A stretch of 64,000 nucleotides of DNA from Terriglobia bacterium (GTDB taxonomy: Bacteria; Acidobacteriota; UBA6911), in contig JAIQGI010000002.1 of the NCBI GenBank assembly GCA_020072565.1, positions 62,001-126,000 of the forward strand, written 5' to 3'. Made by a program: the position numbers and the translations under genes. The notes under the pieces are model-generated. The model was not told where the DNA came from, made no database searches, and saw only the letters and a list, made by a program, of their open reading frames with translations. This document shows positions 35,715 to 44,094 of this stretch, in pieces (the stretch's first letter is position 1; the number at the start of each line of letters is the position of its first letter).

Positions 35715-36365
35715 TCAGGCTGCGGCGCCCAGCCTGACTTTCAATATCTCCAAGCCGGCGTAGAGCCGCGATTTGATTGTGCTCAGGGGGACCTGGAGGA
35801 TGGCTGCGATATCCTCGAAGGTCAGTTCCTGGAAAAACTTGAGCTCGATGACCGCCCGTTGGTCCGGCGGCAGGAACGCGAGCGCCGTGCGCACCCGGCT
35901 CCGATTCTCCGCGCGCAAAAGTTCGCCGTCCTGAGTGCCCGTGATGCTCAGCTCGGCCGGCCGGGCCCCTTGCTCGTCGCTGTCGAGTGAAAAATGAGTT
36001 CCCTGAGGCCGCCGCCTGGCGCGCGAGACACAGTGGTTTACCGCGATCCGGTAAATCCAGGTAGAGAACTTCGAGTCTTGACGGAAGCGGCGGATGTTCC
36101 TGAAGGCTGCCAGGAAAACCTCCTGGGTCGCTTCGGCCGCTTCGTCTCGATCCTGAAGCATTCTCAGGGCCACGTTGTAAACCGTTCTCTCCCATTTCAA
36201 CACCAGACGATTGAAGGCCAGGGTGTCGCCGCCTTGGCTTGCTGCCACCCAGGCAGTCTCCTGGACATGGTCGGGGGAGGCGGGCAAGGATCTGTCCTGA
36301 GCCCAAACGGAACCGAGCTCCCCATTGACCCGCCCTGTCTGCCCCCTCGCCTGTTCTCGTTCCAT
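35715..36365 (-). CDS. ECF-type RNA polymerase sigma factor
   Basis: 216 aa. Region 2 reads LAFNRLVLKWERTVYNVALRML then EVFLAAFRNIRRFRQDSKFSTWIYRIAVNHC. Region 4 reads ALAFLPPDQRAVIELKFFQELTFEDIAAILQVPLSTIKSRLYAGLE. Regions 1 and 3 are absent, as in ECF sigmas. The N-terminal 40 residues look disordered and a later start is possible. First gene of the sigma, anti-sigma, coiled-coil operon. Its own target promoter, if autoregulated, would lie in 36366-36480, where I see no clear AAC/CGTC pair. Confidence 0.92.
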   Translation of the reverse strand: MEREQARGQTGRVNGELGSVWAQDRSLPASPDHVQETAWVAASQGGDTLAFNRLVLKWERTVYNVALRMLQDRDEAAEATQEVFLAAFRNIRRFRQDSKFSTWIYRIAVNHCVSRARRRPQGTHFSLDSDEQGARPAELSITGTQDGELLRAENRSRVRTALAFLPPDQRAVIELKFFQELTFEDIAAILQVPLSTIKSRLYAGLEILKVRLGAAA

Positions 36366-36479
36366 CTATTAACATTTGACATGTGGCACGCTGAAAAAGT
36401 CGAACTATTTTTTAACCACCGGGTTTTTCCGCTTGCTTTGGCAGGCAGCAAGAAATTAGCTTCTTGGCGGGGAGGGCAT

Positions 36480-37079
36480 GTGGCTGTCGAAACGGAAGTA
36501 AAGATAGAGCTGGCCGATATCGATGAATTCCGCGAAAAGCTGCAGCTTCTGAATCCATCGTTGCTGTCTGCGCGCCATTTTGAGGACAACTTTGTCTTGG
36601 ACTATCTCGATGGGCGAATGCGGTCCCGGGGGTGCCTGTTGCGGGTGCGCAAGACGAAAGGGAAGGAATCTGTTACATTTAAGGGTCGGCCGCAGCCATC
36701 TGCCCTCTTCAAGCGCCGCGAGGAACTGGAAACCCCGGTGGATAGTGCGGACACCATGCTCAGGATCCTCGGGCAGCTCGGCATGGAGGTCTGGTTCCGC
36801 TACCAGAAGTATCGGGAGGAGTTTTCTCTGGCCTTGACTTCAGGACCCGCAGGGGAACTCAAAGTGGCTCTTGACGTGACGCCCATCGGGAACTACGCGG
36901 AGTTGGAGGGGTCGGAGGAGGGAATCAGAGAAGGAGCTGCAAGGCTTGGACTTAAAGAATCCCAGTTTTTGCGTGATAGCTACTATTCTTTGTTTCTCCA
37001 GTTTTGCCGGCAACGGGGCGAAGAGCCTGGGCACATGGTCTTCTCCATGCAGGGGGGAGGTTCCAGTGCCCCGGGCTAG
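36480..37079 (+). CDS. CYTH-domain protein (class IV adenylate cyclase/thiamine triphosphatase-like)
   Basis: 199 aa from a GTG start. The CYTH signature ETEVKIELADIDEFREKL opens the domain, followed by DNFVLDYLDGRMRSRGCLLRVRKTKGKESVTFKG with basic strand residues, and RYQKYREEF with LDVTPIGNYAELEGSEEGI later. The order matches CyaB-like proteins, which hydrolyse or cyclise triphosphates; many bacterial members are triphosphatases. GGAGGG lies three bases before the GTG, which is short; ATG 36381 would add 33 residues unlike the family. Confidence 0.82.
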   Translation: MAVETEVKIELADIDEFREKLQLLNPSLLSARHFEDNFVLDYLDGRMRSRGCLLRVRKTKGKESVTFKGRPQPSALFKRREELETPVDSADTMLRILGQLGMEVWFRYQKYREEFSLALTSGPAGELKVALDVTPIGNYAELEGSEEGIREGAARLGLKESQFLRDSYYSLFLQFCRQRGEEPGHMVFSMQGGGSSAPG

Positions 37080-37091
37080 AAAGGATCGACA

Positions 37092-38384
37092 ATGCAGGCT
37101 GTTTACGTCGAAAAGATAGCTGCGCATGAGGGCAGCGAGGTGACGCTGCGCGGCTGGGTTTACAACAAACGCAGCAGCGGAAAGCTGCAGTTCATCCTGC
37201 TGCGCGATGGGACGGGGATCATTCAGTGTGTCGCTTTCAGAGGCAACTTCACGCCCGGGCAGTTTGAGGCGCTCGACAAGCTCACCCAGGAGTCGAGCCT
37301 GGAGATTCACGGCACGGTACGCCGGGACGAGCGCGCGCCAGGTGGATATGAGATTGACATTACGGGATTCAAAATTCATCAGGTTGCGGAAAGCTATCCT
37401 ATAACGCCCAAGGAGCACGGCACAGCCTTTCTGATGGAAAACCGACACCTCTGGCTGCGCAGCACGCGACAGCATGCCATTCTCAAGGTCCGTCATGAGA
37501 TCATCAAAGCCACGCGTGACTATTTCGATGACCAGGGATTTACGCTGGTCGACACGCCGATATTTACCCCGAACGCATGTGAAGGAACCACAACTCTGTT
37601 TGAGACGGAGTACTTTGATGAAAAAGCCTACCTCACGCAGAGCGGCCAGCTCTACAACGAGGCCACGGCCGCCTCGTTCGGCAAGGTCTACTGCTTCGGG
37701 CCGACCTTCCGCGCCGAAAAATCCAAGACGCGGCGTCACCTGATGGAGTTCTGGATGGTCGAGCCGGAAGTTGCCTTTGCGGAGCTCGAAGACACCATGG
37801 AACTCGCCGAAGGACTGATCTGCTTCATTGTCGAGCGAGTTCTGTCGAAGCGCAGGAACGAGCTCGAAACACTTGAGCGCGACATCTCGCGTCTGGCGGC
37901 GATTTCACGGCCGTTTCCCAGGCTCTCCTATGATGATGCGCTGCAGAGGCTGAAAGCCGCCGGTTCCGAAATCGAGTGGGGCGGCGACTTCGGCGGGACC
38001 GATGAAACGGTCCTTTCGGAACAGTTTCCGGCTCCAGTGATGGTGCATCGCTATCCGTCAAAGGTGAAGGCCTTCTATATGCAGCCCGATCCACAACGTC
38101 CGGAAGTGGCTTTGTGCGTCGATGTACTCGCGCCGGAGGGGTATGGGGAGATCATCGGTGGCGGCCAGCGCATTCACGATCATGACCTGCTCCTCGGCAG
38201 GATCCGGGAGCACCAACTTCCTGTGGAAGCCTTTCAATGGTATCTCGACCTGCGCAAGTTCGGGAGCGTTCCTCACGCGGGATTCGGCATGGGCATCGAG
38301 CGCGCGGTGGCGTGGATCTGCAAGCTGGACCACCTGCGCGAGACCATCGCTTTTCCGCGTATGCTCTACAAGATCTATCCCTGA
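37092..38384 (+). CDS. asnS: Asparaginyl-tRNA synthetase
   Basis: 430 aa class IIb synthetase. An N-terminal OB fold ([31 protein letters not shown]) binds the tRNA anticodon. Class II motif 2 lies around [25 protein letters not shown], and motif 3 is [15 protein letters not shown] near the end. A start 12 bases after the CYTH stop suggests co-transcription. Full length. Confidence 0.95.
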   Translation: MQAVYVEKIAAHEGSEVTLRGWVYNKRSSGKLQFILLRDGTGIIQCVAFRGNFTPGQFEALDKLTQESSLEIHGTVRRDERAPGGYEIDITGFKIHQVAESYPITPKEHGTAFLMENRHLWLRSTRQHAILKVRHEIIKATRDYFDDQGFTLVDTPIFTPNACEGTTTLFETEYFDEKAYLTQSGQLYNEATAASFGKVYCFGPTFRAEKSKTRRHLMEFWMVEPEVAFAELEDTMELAEGLICFIVERVLSKRRNELETLERDISRLAAISRPFPRLSYDDALQRLKAAGSEIEWGGDFGGTDETVLSEQFPAPVMVHRYPSKVKAFYMQPDPQRPEVALCVDVLAPEGYGEIIGGGQRIHDHDLLLGRIREHQLPVEAFQWYLDLRKFGSVPHAGFGMGIERAVAWICKLDHLRETIAFPRMLYKIYP

Positions 38385-38501
38385 TGCCGGCGCCTGGTAT
38401 CGAACTTCATGTCGCCGGTCTCTTGTCGAACCGACAGCTGCATGAGCAACCTGGCGAAAGCCCGAATTTCGGGCCACGATAGTGCAGGAGTTGAGAATTC
38501 A

Positions 38502-40163
38502 ATGGAGGCCTCAACCCGGAACCCATTCGAGGCGTATGCCTCTCGAGGAATCCTGCTGCTCGGCGCCGTCATCGGCCTTTGCAGCTTTGCATACTATTAC
38601 CTCCATGGACTCTCGACGGTGCACTACGATGCCAAAGCGCATCTTGTGGTGGCGCGCCGCATCGTGGACTCAACGGCGCCGGGATATTCCCAGATGGGCG
38701 CGCACTGGCTGCCGTTGATCCATTTATTGTATCTGCCGTTCGTGCTCATCGATTCCCAATACCGGACGGCATTGATCCCCAGTCTGATGTCGGTTTGCGC
38801 ATTTGCGCTCTCGGCGTGGCTGGTGTACCGCATTTCGATGCGCCTGACCGGTTCGGTGCCGGCGGGGCTCTTCGCGGCCGCAATGTTGCTCGCCAATCCC
38901 AATCTGCAGTTTTTGCAGAGCGCTCCGCTAACTGAGCCTGTTTACATGCTTTTTTCACTCCTGGCATTGGATGGGCTCTTGCGATGGCGTGCACGCGGGG
39001 GAGGGGATTCGCCCTGGCTGCCGGCGATCTGGGCTGCGCTGGGCGCGCTCTGCCGGTACGAAGGGTGGGTCTTCCTCGCTGGAGCGGTTGCGCTGATTGT
39101 CTATGACATGCGGGCCCGGCGGTTCTCCCGACCTCATGCGCTCAGAGCCATCGCAGTCTACCTCGGCGTGTTCGCCGTGCCGGTGATGGCACATTTCGGT
39201 TACATCTATGCGCATCTGGGAGACAGCTTCTTCCAGCGTGTGGCCAGGGGCAATCCGGCACCCTACGAGACCTACCGGCGCCCTTTCCTCTCGGTCTTAT
39301 ATCATTTCGGGGAACTAGCCCAGGCAGCCGCGCTCGTACCGCTGCTTATCGGTCTGGCAGGAGTGGTCTATTGCCTGCTCGAGCGCGACCGTTTGCGGCG
39401 CGCTGTGCCATACTTTCTGTTGTGGCTGCCGTGTTCGCTGAACATATCGGCTCTCTATTGGGGCTTGATTTATCGGGTTCGCTATTCGTCGTTGCTGCTG
39501 CCGGCGGTGGGCGTCTTCGGCAGCCTTATCCTCGCCAACGAGAAGGCGGTCAAGCGGGTGACTGTTCTCTGCTGCGTTACAGTCTTTCTGCTGCCGTGGA
39601 TTTCCTGGCTTTTTCCAAGCCGTTGGGAGTACCACTTCGTCTATCCCGGCCCCGGCATTCTTCTGCTTCCCGCGGCGGCATTGGTCTTGCTCCTGGCAGC
39701 CGCGGCCGGCGGGCACTATCGCTGGGCACTGCTGGCGCTTGCCGTCCTGAGCATGCAGGCGCCAGTGTTCGAAGGCGAATCGCGCCCCATGCTGTCGGAG
39801 TCCTTCGAGCACCGATACCTCGATTCGGAACAACAGGAGTTGCTGAGTTATCTCGGCAGTCACTACGACGGCAGCCGCATCCTGATTGATGTGGGGCAAC
39901 TGGCTCCCTTGATGTATGATTCCGGCCTCCCCCTCAAGCAGTTTGTCTATCATGACGGGGATCTTACTGACTGGGACAGGGCGGCAGTCTCACCACGCAA
40001 CCATGTCGGTTGGATCTGTGCCGAGAAGGGGGACGAGATCTGGGGAATGCTTCATGTTGACCCCCATTGGGCGGATGGGTATTCTCTTTGCGTAAAGACT
40101 GAAAATTACGTCATGTATCAACTGAACCCTGAGAGTCGGAACGTCAGGCTTCCGACCCGGTAA
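38502..40163 (+). CDS. GT-C fold membrane glycosyltransferase (PMT/ArnT-like)
   Basis: 553 aa with about a dozen hydrophobic helices and a short C-terminal soluble part. The first outer loop carries YDAKAHLVVARRIVDSTAPGY, where an Asp sits at the usual GT-C catalytic position, followed by the GAHWLPLIHLLYLPF block. Helix-rich middle with ALCRYEGWVFLAGAVALIVYD. The enzyme would transfer a sugar from a polyprenyl-phosphate donor to an envelope or protein acceptor; acceptor unknown. The ATG at 38502 has GGAG about eleven bases upstream; 38442 is an alternative. Confidence 0.82.
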   Translation: MEASTRNPFEAYASRGILLLGAVIGLCSFAYYYLHGLSTVHYDAKAHLVVARRIVDSTAPGYSQMGAHWLPLIHLLYLPFVLIDSQYRTALIPSLMSVCAFALSAWLVYRISMRLTGSVPAGLFAAAMLLANPNLQFLQSAPLTEPVYMLFSLLALDGLLRWRARGGGDSPWLPAIWAALGALCRYEGWVFLAGAVALIVYDMRARRFSRPHALRAIAVYLGVFAVPVMAHFGYIYAHLGDSFFQRVARGNPAPYETYRRPFLSVLYHFGELAQAAALVPLLIGLAGVVYCLLERDRLRRAVPYFLLWLPCSLNISALYWGLIYRVRYSSLLLPAVGVFGSLILANEKAVKRVTVLCCVTVFLLPWISWLFPSRWEYHFVYPGPGILLLPAAALVLLLAAAAGGHYRWALLALAVLSMQAPVFEGESRPMLSESFEHRYLDSEQQELLSYLGSHYDGSRILIDVGQLAPLMYDSGLPLKQFVYHDGDLTDWDRAAVSPRNHVGWICAEKGDEIWGMLHVDPHWADGYSLCVKTENYVMYQLNPESRNVRLPTR

Positions 40164-40168
40164 CACCA

Positions 40169-40912
40169 GTGAAAACCGCGAAGACCGGACCTGATTTCCA
40201 GAAAAAGTTCGATTTCTCCCCGCCTCGCGCGCGGCCGTTTCTGGCCAGCCTGCCGGCCAAGATCGACACCTATGAAGAGGGTGTGGCGCGCCTGTTTCAG
40301 TGGCGCACGGGCCTGGACTATTACGCCACGATCGATCAGATCGTCGACTTCATCGTCAACACCCGGCGGACCAGGATTGTGGACCTTCTCAGCGATACGG
40401 CGACCCTTGCCTTACGACTGGCCGGGCGCAAGGCCTTTTTCGGAAAGATTCAATCCTTCGACACCAACATCACATTGCTGGAGCGTGCCCGTCAAAGAGC
40501 TCGTTATCTGAATCTGGGTCAGGTCGTCGAATTCCAGCAGTTCGAGGAACCGGGATGGCCCATCCCGGATGGTTTCGCTGAGATCGCAGTGTCGATTTTC
40601 GATTTTCACCGGCAACAGGCCCAGCGCTTCCTGCAGGAAGCGTTTCGCATCCTTGCCCATGAGGGCTATCTCCTCCTTGCCGAAGTGATCGAGCCCCGCT
40701 CGTTCGGGAACAGTGTGGCCCGAGGCTGGCAGAGATTTCATCTGCGATTCATTCAGGGAAACGCAGGCGAGGCGCATGGTGTTTATTTTGACCAGGAAGA
40801 AATGATCCGGATGCTTTTTGAAACGGGCTTCCGCCAGATAGTGATTCAAGGGCTGAAAAGCCCTTCTTCGCCTCGCCAGGGAATATTCAGCTTGGTGGCA
40901 GCTACGAAATAG
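40169..40912 (+). CDS. Methyltransferase-like protein with degenerate SAM motif
   Basis: 247 aa, starting with GTG five bases after the glycosyltransferase stop. The order matches class I methyltransferases: RIVDLLSDTATLALRLAGR in place of motif I, SFDTNITLLERARQRARYL (acidic residue of motif II), FAEIAVSIFDFHRQQAQRFLQEAFRILAHEGYLLLAEVIEP (motifs IV-V). Motif I lacks the usual GxGxG, so SAM binding may be altered or lost. Substrate unknown. Tight coupling to the upstream membrane glycosyltransferase suggests a shared envelope or lipid-linked pathway. Confidence 0.65.
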   Translation: MKTAKTGPDFQKKFDFSPPRARPFLASLPAKIDTYEEGVARLFQWRTGLDYYATIDQIVDFIVNTRRTRIVDLLSDTATLALRLAGRKAFFGKIQSFDTNITLLERARQRARYLNLGQVVEFQQFEEPGWPIPDGFAEIAVSIFDFHRQQAQRFLQEAFRILAHEGYLLLAEVIEPRSFGNSVARGWQRFHLRFIQGNAGEAHGVYFDQEEMIRMLFETGFRQIVIQGLKSPSSPRQGIFSLVAATK

Positions 40913-40984
40913 ACGTAGGGGCTCCGTGGGTGGGAAGCGGCGTAATCCTGAACACCGAACCGGGAAATACGGGGAAAACGTCAT

Positions 40985-41944
40985 ATGAATATGAAGAAGA
41001 TACAGTGTAATCTGCTTTCCTTCGTCCTGCTTCTGGGGGTACCCGTTTCCGGCAAAACCGTCAGCATCAAAAAAGTCGGAGAATTCCCCAATTTTCTCGC
41101 GCTCAGTCCCGACGGCAAATTCGCCTATGTGACGTCTTACGGCACGGGTGAACTGATCGAGGTGGACCTGAAGCAGCGGGCTGTGACGCGCGCCATCCCG
41201 GTCGGACAGGCACCTCTGGGCATCGCGCTCGCCGACGCAGGCAAGGCCGCGTTTATTGCCTGCCGGGATACGGGTACGGTCGCCGTCGTGAATCTGGAAA
41301 CGTTCCGAGTCGAAGCAGACATCAAGGTCGGTGGCGCACCGACTGCCGTTGCCATTGGCCCGAGAGGATACCGGGCATTCGTGACCAACTTCGGCCGCAG
41401 CAAAGAGGGTATGTTGAACATTATTGATATTCAGGAACGCAGAATGACGGCAACCATAAAGGTCGGGATGTCACCCATAGCCTTGGCCGTCTCGCCCACG
41501 TCCGAGATGGTGTACGTAGTCAACGGCGGTTCCAGCGAAGTATGGTCTGTCGATCCAACACGGCAAACGGTAACGCAGAAGATTCCGGTCGGGAATACAC
41601 CCGATGGCATTGCCATCACACCGGACGGCGAGCGACTGTTTGTAACCAACAGCCAGTCGAACGACCTGTCCGTGATCGATGTCCGGCTGGGCACCGTTCG
41701 TGTGACCATCCCGGTGGGCAAGAGCCCCTTCGGAGTCGCCGTCAGTCCGGACGGGAAGCGAGTCTTCATCGTGAACACAAATTCCCGCACCGTGTCTGTT
41801 CTGCCGACGGATCTGAGTTCATTGGAGGCGGCGACCATTCAGGTTGAGAAGGGCCCGGTCGGGATCCAGGTCGCGCCTGATAATCGGACCGTGGTCGTTG
41901 CCAATGAGCAAAGCCACTCCCTGACAATCGCGGAAATTCTCTGA
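40985..41944 (+). CDS. Exported YncE/YVTN-type beta-propeller protein
   Basis: 319 aa. A short hydrophobic signal-like start (LLSFVLLLGVPVSG) is followed by about seven repeats, each like LSPDGKFAYVTSYGTGELIEVDLK. Units recur every 40-45 residues with VSPDGKRVFIVNTNSRTVSV and ITPDGERLFVTNSQSNDLSV as clear examples. YVTN propellers are periplasmic or surface binding proteins of unknown ligand. It follows the methyltransferase-like gene by 72 bases on the same strand. Confidence 0.85.
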   Translation: MNMKKIQCNLLSFVLLLGVPVSGKTVSIKKVGEFPNFLALSPDGKFAYVTSYGTGELIEVDLKQRAVTRAIPVGQAPLGIALADAGKAAFIACRDTGTVAVVNLETFRVEADIKVGGAPTAVAIGPRGYRAFVTNFGRSKEGMLNIIDIQERRMTATIKVGMSPIALAVSPTSEMVYVVNGGSSEVWSVDPTRQTVTQKIPVGNTPDGIAITPDGERLFVTNSQSNDLSVIDVRLGTVRVTIPVGKSPFGVAVSPDGKRVFIVNTNSRTVSVLPTDLSSLEAATIQVEKGPVGIQVAPDNRTVVVANEQSHSLTIAEIL

Positions 41945-42025
41945 TTTCATTGGCAACTTTGGATTGAGGGTCGGATTTCAGACACACCTGAGGCTCACTA
42001 TCCGCGGACAAAATCCCCAATCGCC

Positions 42026-42973
42026 CTAGGTTTTATTGAGGAACCAGGCTGCAAACTTGCGGATGCCTTCTTCGATCGGGGTAGTGGGCTGGTATCCGAG
42101 AATCTGGCGGGCTCTGCTTATGTCGGCATAGGTGATGCGCATGTCGCCGGGCTGCTCGGGTAGAAGACGCCGTGTAGCCCTTTTGCCCAAGGCCTCTTCC
42201 AGGAGTGAAATCAGCTGCGACAGGGTGGTCGTGCGCGATTCGCCGAGATTGATGATCGCAAATCGGGGATTTACGCGCAGGGCCGAGACCACCCCGGAGA
42301 TGATGTCGTCCACGTAGGTATAATCCCGTCGTGACTCGCCGTCGCCATAGACGGGGATCTCCTTTCCCTCCTGCATCAGCTGTGCGAACTTATGAATCGC
42401 CATCTCGGGGCGTTGGCGCGGGCCATACACGGTGAAAAACCGCAGGCAGGTGATGTGCATCGCGTAGTTGCACGCGTAAGTATGACACAGCAATTCACCG
42501 GCGCGTTTGGTTGCCGCATAGGGCGAAACCGGCCGATCGACCGGATCGTCCTCGGAGAAGGGAACACGCTCGCTGCCGCCGTAAACCGACGATGAAGAGC
42601 CGAAGATGAAGCTCTCCACCTCGAACGCGCGCGCCAACTGAAGAACGTTTAGCGTGCCGGAAACGTTCACGCCGGCGTAAATCTCCGGATTTTCCAGGGA
42701 AGGGCGCACCCCCGCCCATGCTGCCAGATGAACGACCGCGTGCGGGCGCGTCTCTTCGAATGTCCGCCGCAAGCGTGCGACGTCGAGAATGTCAGTCTCG
42801 TGGAGCTTGATGGGACCGCGCGACTCCAAGTCACGGACATTCTTCCGCTTGAGTGCCGGATCATAGAAACTGTTGAAATTGTCCAGGAGTACGACATCGA
42901 AGCGCTCATCCTGGAGTCTGGCAGCCAGATGATACGCAATAAATCCGGCGCCACCCGTAATCAGAATCCGCAT
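42026..42973 (-). CDS. NAD-dependent nucleotide-sugar epimerase (UDP-glucuronate 4-epimerase-like)
   Basis: 315 aa extended short-chain dehydrogenase. The NAD-binding ILITGGAGFIAYHLAARLQ, the SSSSVYGG serine motif, the catalytic YAATKRAGE (Tyr and Lys) and FFTVYGPRQRPEMAIHKFAQLM fit UDP-glucuronate/UDP-glucose 4-epimerases. YTYVDDIISGV and DISRARQILGYQPTTPIEEGI are the late blocks. It supplies galacturonate or related sugars for envelope glycans. It lies alone, leftward, convergent with the propeller gene. Confidence 0.9.
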   Translation of the reverse strand: MRILITGGAGFIAYHLAARLQDERFDVVLLDNFNSFYDPALKRKNVRDLESRGPIKLHETDILDVARLRRTFEETRPHAVVHLAAWAGVRPSLENPEIYAGVNVSGTLNVLQLARAFEVESFIFGSSSSVYGGSERVPFSEDDPVDRPVSPYAATKRAGELLCHTYACNYAMHITCLRFFTVYGPRQRPEMAIHKFAQLMQEGKEIPVYGDGESRRDYTYVDDIISGVVSALRVNPRFAIINLGESRTTTLSQLISLLEEALGKRATRRLLPEQPGDMRITYADISRARQILGYQPTTPIEEGIRKFAAWFLNKT

Positions 42974-43156
42974 GCGATCCCTCCTGCCGGCCGAGGCAGC
43001 TTATATCATGGAATCTGGTGACGGGACACCCATTTTCCAGCCTCGCAGGCGCCAGCATGGCCGGCGATACTGCAAAGGGGGTGTTCTGCATCGAATTTGC
43101 TCTTTTCTTCGGTTCAGGATTTGGCGGTCTCGCGGCCTGTGTTAAGATACACGGCT

Positions 43157-43792
43157 ATGTTGCAGGTCGGTCTGACAGGGAACATTGCATCGGGAAAGAG
43201 CCACGCGTCGAGCGTTTTCGCCGAATTGGGTGCTCACGTGATCGACGCTGATGTGATTGCCCACGAACTGTTTTCGCCTGGAACTGCCACCTACGCCAAA
43301 GTCGTGCAGGCTTTCGGGAACCGGATTCTTGCTCCCGACGGTACGATTAATCGGAAGGTTCTCGGCGATATCGTTTTCCGTCAGACGGAACAACGGTTGC
43401 TGCTGAATGCCCTCGTCCATCCGGATGTGCTGACGGAAGTCATGCGCCGGACATTCGAACTGGAGAACAAGGGTTTTGACGGCATTGTCATTGTCGATGC
43501 CGCGCTGATGGTGGAGTCGGGCTTCTACAAAATGCAGGATCGCCTTATTGTTGTCACCTGCGACCCGGCGCTCCAACTGGCGCGCGTCATGAATCGTTGC
43601 GGGGTGAGCGCCGAGGACGCCAGGCTTCGCATTACGGCGCAGATGCCGGTGGCGGAAAAGCTCAGGCTGGCCGACTACACCATCGATACGTCCGGCACTT
43701 ATGCCAGCACCAGGGAGCAGATCGAGCGGATCTATCGCGAACTGATACTGCAGGAGCGGGTGCGCCGGGATGCGGACGCGCAGGGTGGCTGA
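43157..43792 (+). CDS. coaE: Dephospho-CoA kinase
   Basis: 211 aa. It phosphorylates dephospho-CoA in the last CoA step. P-loop LQVGLTGNIASGKSHASSVF, the conserved GAHVIDADVIAHELFSPGTATYAKVVQAFG, the LVHPDVL block and LIVVTCDPALQLARVMNR lid region are all present. The start at 43157 matches the family start; an upstream in-frame start at 43097 is not favoured. Expressed alone rightward. Confidence 0.93.
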   Translation: MLQVGLTGNIASGKSHASSVFAELGAHVIDADVIAHELFSPGTATYAKVVQAFGNRILAPDGTINRKVLGDIVFRQTEQRLLLNALVHPDVLTEVMRRTFELENKGFDGIVIVDAALMVESGFYKMQDRLIVVTCDPALQLARVMNRCGVSAEDARLRITAQMPVAEKLRLADYTIDTSGTYASTREQIERIYRELILQERVRRDADAQGG

Positions 43793-44094
43793 GGTCGGCC
43801 TTCACTCTTTGTCCCGCCGCGGACCTGCCCCTCACCATAGGTGAAGATGGGGTCCAGCTCGCGGAGAATAAGGTGGGGTATTTTCATTGACACGGTGTGT
43901 GCGCTATGTTACTTAGTCTCTCCTTATTGCCTGAGGTGATTCGCTTTAGAGCAGTCGGAGGCCGGATCGAGCGGGAACAGGGCTAGGTTCGACCTTAACT
44001 CCATCGGGAGTCTGCAGCGAGAATCCCCAAGCAACTCGGCTGAAATCCTCGAGGAATTGTTGGAACTCAGGCCCCGGAGGCAAAGCAGGGAATT
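43793..44094. other. 302-base gap upstream of nuoL
   Basis: No gene seen. A TTGACA occurs near 43888-43893, but no good -10 lies 16-18 bases after it; the nearest candidates are TACTTA and TATGTT. AGGGA lies a few bases before the nuoL ATG. No end of a nuoK or other complex I gene is present here. Confidence 0.4.
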
